Of a DNA stretch of 33,510 nt, positions 30,609-33,510 are shown one piece after another. The notes below the pieces were generated by a model that was not told where the DNA came from, did no database searches, and saw nothing but the letters and a program-made list of their open reading frames with translations. Every line of letters starts with the position of its first letter. The stretch's first letter is position 1. This DNA is from DASUEB01 sp036275295 (lineage in GTDB: Bacteria; Bacteroidota; Bacteroidia; Flavobacteriales_D; Luteibaculaceae). Location: NCBI GenBank assembly GCA_036275295.1, contig DASUEB010000131.1:1-33510 (forward strand), written 5' to 3'. Made by a program: the position numbers and the translations under genes.

Positions 30609-33221
30609 ATGAGCGATTCAATCGATAATACAGAATCAACGGGCCAGAACACCGGCGATGAGCATCATCTGGGACAGGTTATTCCCGTCTCTTCGATGTA
30701 CAAGGATTGGTTTCTAGACTACGCCAGTTATGTGATTTTGGAGCGTGCGGTTCCGGCCATGAACGACGGTTTTAAGCCCGTTCAGCGTCGGATTCTGCAC
30801 AGCATGAAGGACCTCGATGACGGCCGTTACAACAAAGTGGCCAACATCATCGGGCACACCATGAAGTACCATCCCCACGGCGATGCCTCTATTGGCGATG
30901 CCTTGGTGCAAATAGGTCAGAAAGATTTACTGATCGACTGCCAAGGAAACTGGGGAAATATCTATACTGGCGATGGCGCGGCAGCACCCCGTTATATCGA
31001 GGCCCGCCTAAGTAAGTTTGCCCTCGAAGTGCTCTTCAACGCCAAGACAACCGTTTGGCAGCTCAGCTACGACGGACGAAACCAAGAACCGGTCAATCTG
31101 CCCGTTAAATTCCCACTTCTGCTGGCTCAGGGAGCCGAGGGAATTGCCGTAGGTATGGCGTGTAAAATACTCCCGCACAACTTCCTGGAACTCATCGACG
31201 CCTCCATTGCTTTCCTGAAGGGCGAGGAGTTCCAACTTTTCCCTGATTTTCCCACTGGGGGTTTTGCCGATGTGAGCCAATACAACGACGGCCTTCGCGG
31301 CGGTAGAGTAAGGGTGCGCGCCAAAATACGTCAGCTCGACAAAAAAACACTGGTGGTTGACGAACTGCCTTTTGGATGCACCACCTCGTCACTGATCGAT
31401 AGCATCATCAAAAGCAACGAGAAAGGCAAGATCAAAGTCAAGAAAATTGACGATAATACCTCCGACAAGGTGGAGATCGTCATTCACCTCCAGCCTGGTG
31501 TTGACCCCGATCAAACCATCGATGCCCTTTATGCTACTACCGATTGCGAGGTAAGTATTTCGCCCAACACAGCGGTGATTGAAAACGATAAACCCCGTTT
31601 CGTAACGGTTTCCGAAATTCTTCGCGCCAATACCCATCACACCCTCGAACTGCTCAAACTCGAATTGCAAATTAAATTGCACGAGTTAGAAGAGGCGTGG
31701 CATTTCTCCTCGCTCGAGAAAATATTCATCGAAAAACGCATCTATCGCGATATTGAGGAGTGCGAAACCTGGGAGGCCGTTCTGGAGACCATCGACAAGG
31801 GACTAGAACCATATAAATCCCTTTTCAAACGAGAAATTACACAAGACGATATCATTCGCCTTACCGAAATCAAAATCAAGCGGATCTCCAAGTTTGACGC
31901 ATTTAAAGCCGATGAGGAGATCAAATCGCTCGAGTCGGGCATGAAAGAGGTGAAACACGACTTAAAGCACATCACCGACTATACCATTGCCTATTTTCAG
32001 CGAATAAGAGATAAATACGGCAAGGGAAAAGAGCGCAAAACCGAAATGCGTTATTTTGAAAAAATTGAGGCCGCGGTAGTGGTGGCGGCCAACAAAAAGC
32101 TCTATGTAAACCGCGAGGAGGGCTTTGTTGGCTGGGGCCTTAAGCGCGATGAATTTATTTGCGACTGCTCAGACATAGACGATGTGATTGTGTTCCGACG
32201 CAACGGTGCCATGATGGTGAGCAAGGTGCAAGAAAAGGCTTTCTTTGGCAAGGATATCATCCATGCAGCCGTTTGGAAAAAGGGCGACGACCGAACCATT
32301 TACAACATGGTTTACCAAGACGGAACCAACGGACCCGCCATGATGAAGCGATTTGCGGTTGATGCCATTACCCGCGACAAGGAATACGACCTTACCGCGG
32401 GTTCTAAAAACAGTAAAATCCTCTATTTTACAGCAAATCCCAACGGCGAAGCGGAGGTGCTTAACGTATTGTTGCGCCCAAGGCCGCATCTGAAAAAGCT
32501 GCGCCTCGAGGTCAATTTTGCCGAGCTGGATATCAAAGGTCGCGGGGCAAAAGGAAACATTTTGACCAAACACCTCATCAGCAAAATTACCCAGCGCGAA
32601 GCCTTAGGTAGCACATTGGCCGCTCGCAAACTCTGGTACAATCCCATAGTGAACCGAATGAACGACGAAGAGCGCGGTGAACTTCTCGGTCAATTCAAAG
32701 GCGATGATAAAATCATTGCGGTGTACAAAAGCGGTGCTTATAAACTTTACGAACCGCAGGTTACTATTCACTTCGAAGATGACGTGCTGCTGGTGAAAAA
32801 GTTCAATCCCCAAGAAATCGCCACGGTGGTCTATTTCGATGGAGAAAAGCAACAATATCAAGTCAAGCGCTTCGAAATAGAACCCAATGACCGACGCAAT
32901 GTTTTCATCACAGAACACGACCAGTCGCGATTGGAGCTGTTTACCTTTGGTTATAAGCCAGTCATTTCGCTTGCGACTTCCAAAAAAGGCAAGGCACAGG
33001 ATCCACAGACCATCGATCTCACGGAATTCATAGCCGTTAAAGGGATGAAAGCCCTAGGGAACCGACTAAGCGCCGATGATGTAGTCTCGGTTGAGCTGAT
33101 TGACGACGGACAGAGCGAATGGGAGGCGGCCATGAAGGCTGAGCGCGAAACGGCTTTGGCTCAGTTATCTGAAGGGCCCGAGGGCGCCGTGGAAGACGAT
33201 GGCCAAGTAACCCTATTCTAG
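30609..33221 (+). CDS. parC: DNA topoisomerase IV subunit A
   Basis: An 870-residue DNA-breaking subunit of topoisomerase IV. The catalytic Tyr129 lies in AAPRYIEARL (residues 125-134). The recognition helix is YHPHGDASIGDALV (87-100). NWGNIYTGDGAAAP and the fold of the tower region (KFPLLLAQGAEGIAVGMACKILPHNF) are typical. The C-terminal third forms the DNA-wrapping propeller but has no GyrA box (QRRGGKG-type), which supports ParC over GyrA. The quinolone-contact position equivalent to E. coli GyrA Ser83 is Ala93, while the Asp87 equivalent (Asp97) is kept. It is co-transcribed with parE. Its TAG stop shares the G with the GTG start of the next gene. Confidence 0.93.
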   Translation: MSDSIDNTESTGQNTGDEHHLGQVIPVSSMYKDWFLDYASYVILERAVPAMNDGFKPVQRRILHSMKDLDDGRYNKVANIIGHTMKYHPHGDASIGDALVQIGQKDLLIDCQGNWGNIYTGDGAAAPRYIEARLSKFALEVLFNAKTTVWQLSYDGRNQEPVNLPVKFPLLLAQGAEGIAVGMACKILPHNFLELIDASIAFLKGEEFQLFPDFPTGGFADVSQYNDGLRGGRVRVRAKIRQLDKKTLVVDELPFGCTTSSLIDSIIKSNEKGKIKVKKIDDNTSDKVEIVIHLQPGVDPDQTIDALYATTDCEVSISPNTAVIENDKPRFVTVSEILRANTHHTLELLKLELQIKLHELEEAWHFSSLEKIFIEKRIYRDIEECETWEAVLETIDKGLEPYKSLFKREITQDDIIRLTEIKIKRISKFDAFKADEEIKSLESGMKEVKHDLKHITDYTIAYFQRIRDKYGKGKERKTEMRYFEKIEAAVVVAANKKLYVNREEGFVGWGLKRDEFICDCSDIDDVIVFRRNGAMMVSKVQEKAFFGKDIIHAAVWKKGDDRTIYNMVYQDGTNGPAMMKRFAVDAITRDKEYDLTAGSKNSKILYFTANPNGEAEVLNVLLRPRPHLKKLRLEVNFAELDIKGRGAKGNILTKHLISKITQREALGSTLAARKLWYNPIVNRMNDEERGELLGQFKGDDKIIAVYKSGAYKLYEPQVTIHFEDDVLLVKKFNPQEIATVVYFDGEKQQYQVKRFEIEPNDRRNVFITEHDQSRLELFTFGYKPVISLATSKKGKAQDPQTIDLTEFIAVKGMKALGNRLSADDVVSVELIDDGQSEWEAAMKAERETALAQLSEGPEGAVEDDGQVTLF

Positions 33222-33510
33222 TGCGTTCACTGCTGTTCATCTTCGTCGGTCTGCTGATGGCAGCGACTCTGGTGAGTTTGACGCGTGGGGTTAGGCCAGC
33301 CCAATCGTCCATCTCAAGCGATGGTAGGGGATACGCAGCTTATCTAACCAACCTGGCAGCGCAAGGAAACTGGGATTTTGACTCGGTTCAGGCGATAGAG
33401 AACAGCAAATATTCGCCCGACTATGCGGCAGACTTCCTGCTTCCGTATCAGGGTAGAATGCTCAATAAATACCCGCCAGGCGTGGCGCTGGCGGCAAGTC
33501 CCCTCTACTT
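33221..33510 (+). CDS. Membrane protein, N-terminal part, GT-C-like (runs off window)
   Basis: An open frame of 96 codons continues past the window end. It starts at a GTG that overlaps the parC stop (TAGTG), with a hydrophobic first span (LLFIFVGLLMAATLVSL). After it come SDGRGYAAYLTNLAAQGNWDF and a C-terminal NKYPPGVALAASPLY (in part). The pattern DGxGYxxYL, then KYPxGxAL before a new span, is common in Bacteroidota multi-span proteins related to dolichyl-phosphate mannosyltransferases. I infer a glycosyltransferase of GT-C type, perhaps for lipid or surface glycans. The overlap with parC suggests coupling. Confidence 0.6.
   Translation, partial: MRSLLFIFVGLLMAATLVSLTRGVRPAQSSISSDGRGYAAYLTNLAAQGNWDFDSVQAIENSKYSPDYAADFLLPYQGRMLNKYPPGVALAASPLY

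Noticed and set aside
1..33510. Mobile element, prophage, CRISPR array or defence island
   Set aside because: I looked for transposase or integrase motifs, terminal repeats, evenly spaced short repeats, and clusters of unknown genes. None was seen. The gene content is core or ordinary niche functions.

Overview
The window reads as chromosomal DNA of a Bacteroidota bacterium, most likely a member of the Flavobacteriia or a close relative. The evidence is a type IX secretion (T9SS) type B C-terminal domain on a 1753-residue surface protein, a T9SS type A tail on a PhoD phosphatase, a Bacteroidota-style lipoprotein, several TAnnTTTG promoter elements with no Shine-Dalgarno pattern, and family-typical versions of Tgt, AccA, topoisomerase IV and the 'asparagine synthetase B-like' protein. 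I see no insertion sequence, prophage, CRISPR array, complete tRNA gene or plasmid function. This looks like core and niche genome rather than a mobile island.

Layout. Positions 1-54 are the 3' end of a 5S rRNA, so an rRNA operon ends here. Its terminator and a decayed second copy of 5S tail plus terminator follow. Next come a YbjQ-family protein (+), a minus-strand pair of dnaB and a secreted GATase-like orphan, a plus-strand lipoprotein, and a gene-poor structured spacer with a bidirectional terminator. After that are accA (-), ispE (+), the tgt-lptG pair (-), and a plus-strand run of GT2 glycosyltransferase, ECF sigma factor and rsmG with overlapping ends. From 12.5 to 21.7 kb the minus strand carries the T9SS surface protein and a tightly overlapped operon GH20 hexosaminidase - glycosylasparaginase - CutC. 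A small exported barrel-like protein and a PhoD phosphatase (both -) follow, separated by about 600 bases with possible gene remnants. The plus strand then carries a GT9 glycosyltransferase, a hybrid histidine kinase with an ethylene-receptor-like membrane domain, a DUF1801 protein, parE, parC and the start of a GT-C-like membrane protein that runs off the window.

How genes fit together. Housekeeping sets are replication and topology (dnaB, parE, parC), fatty-acid initiation (accA), isoprenoids (ispE), tRNA and rRNA modification (tgt, rsmG) and LPS export or assembly (lptG, GT9, perhaps GT2). The niche set concerns external polymers and phosphate: a GH20 plus a Tat-exported glycosylasparaginase suggests breakdown of N-linked glycans, with CutC as a linked third step of unknown chemistry. 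The PhoD protein suggests surface scavenging of organic phosphate, and the T9SS protein suggests adhesion. The two points I would look at first are the ethylene-receptor-like sensor kinase and the glycan-linked CutC.
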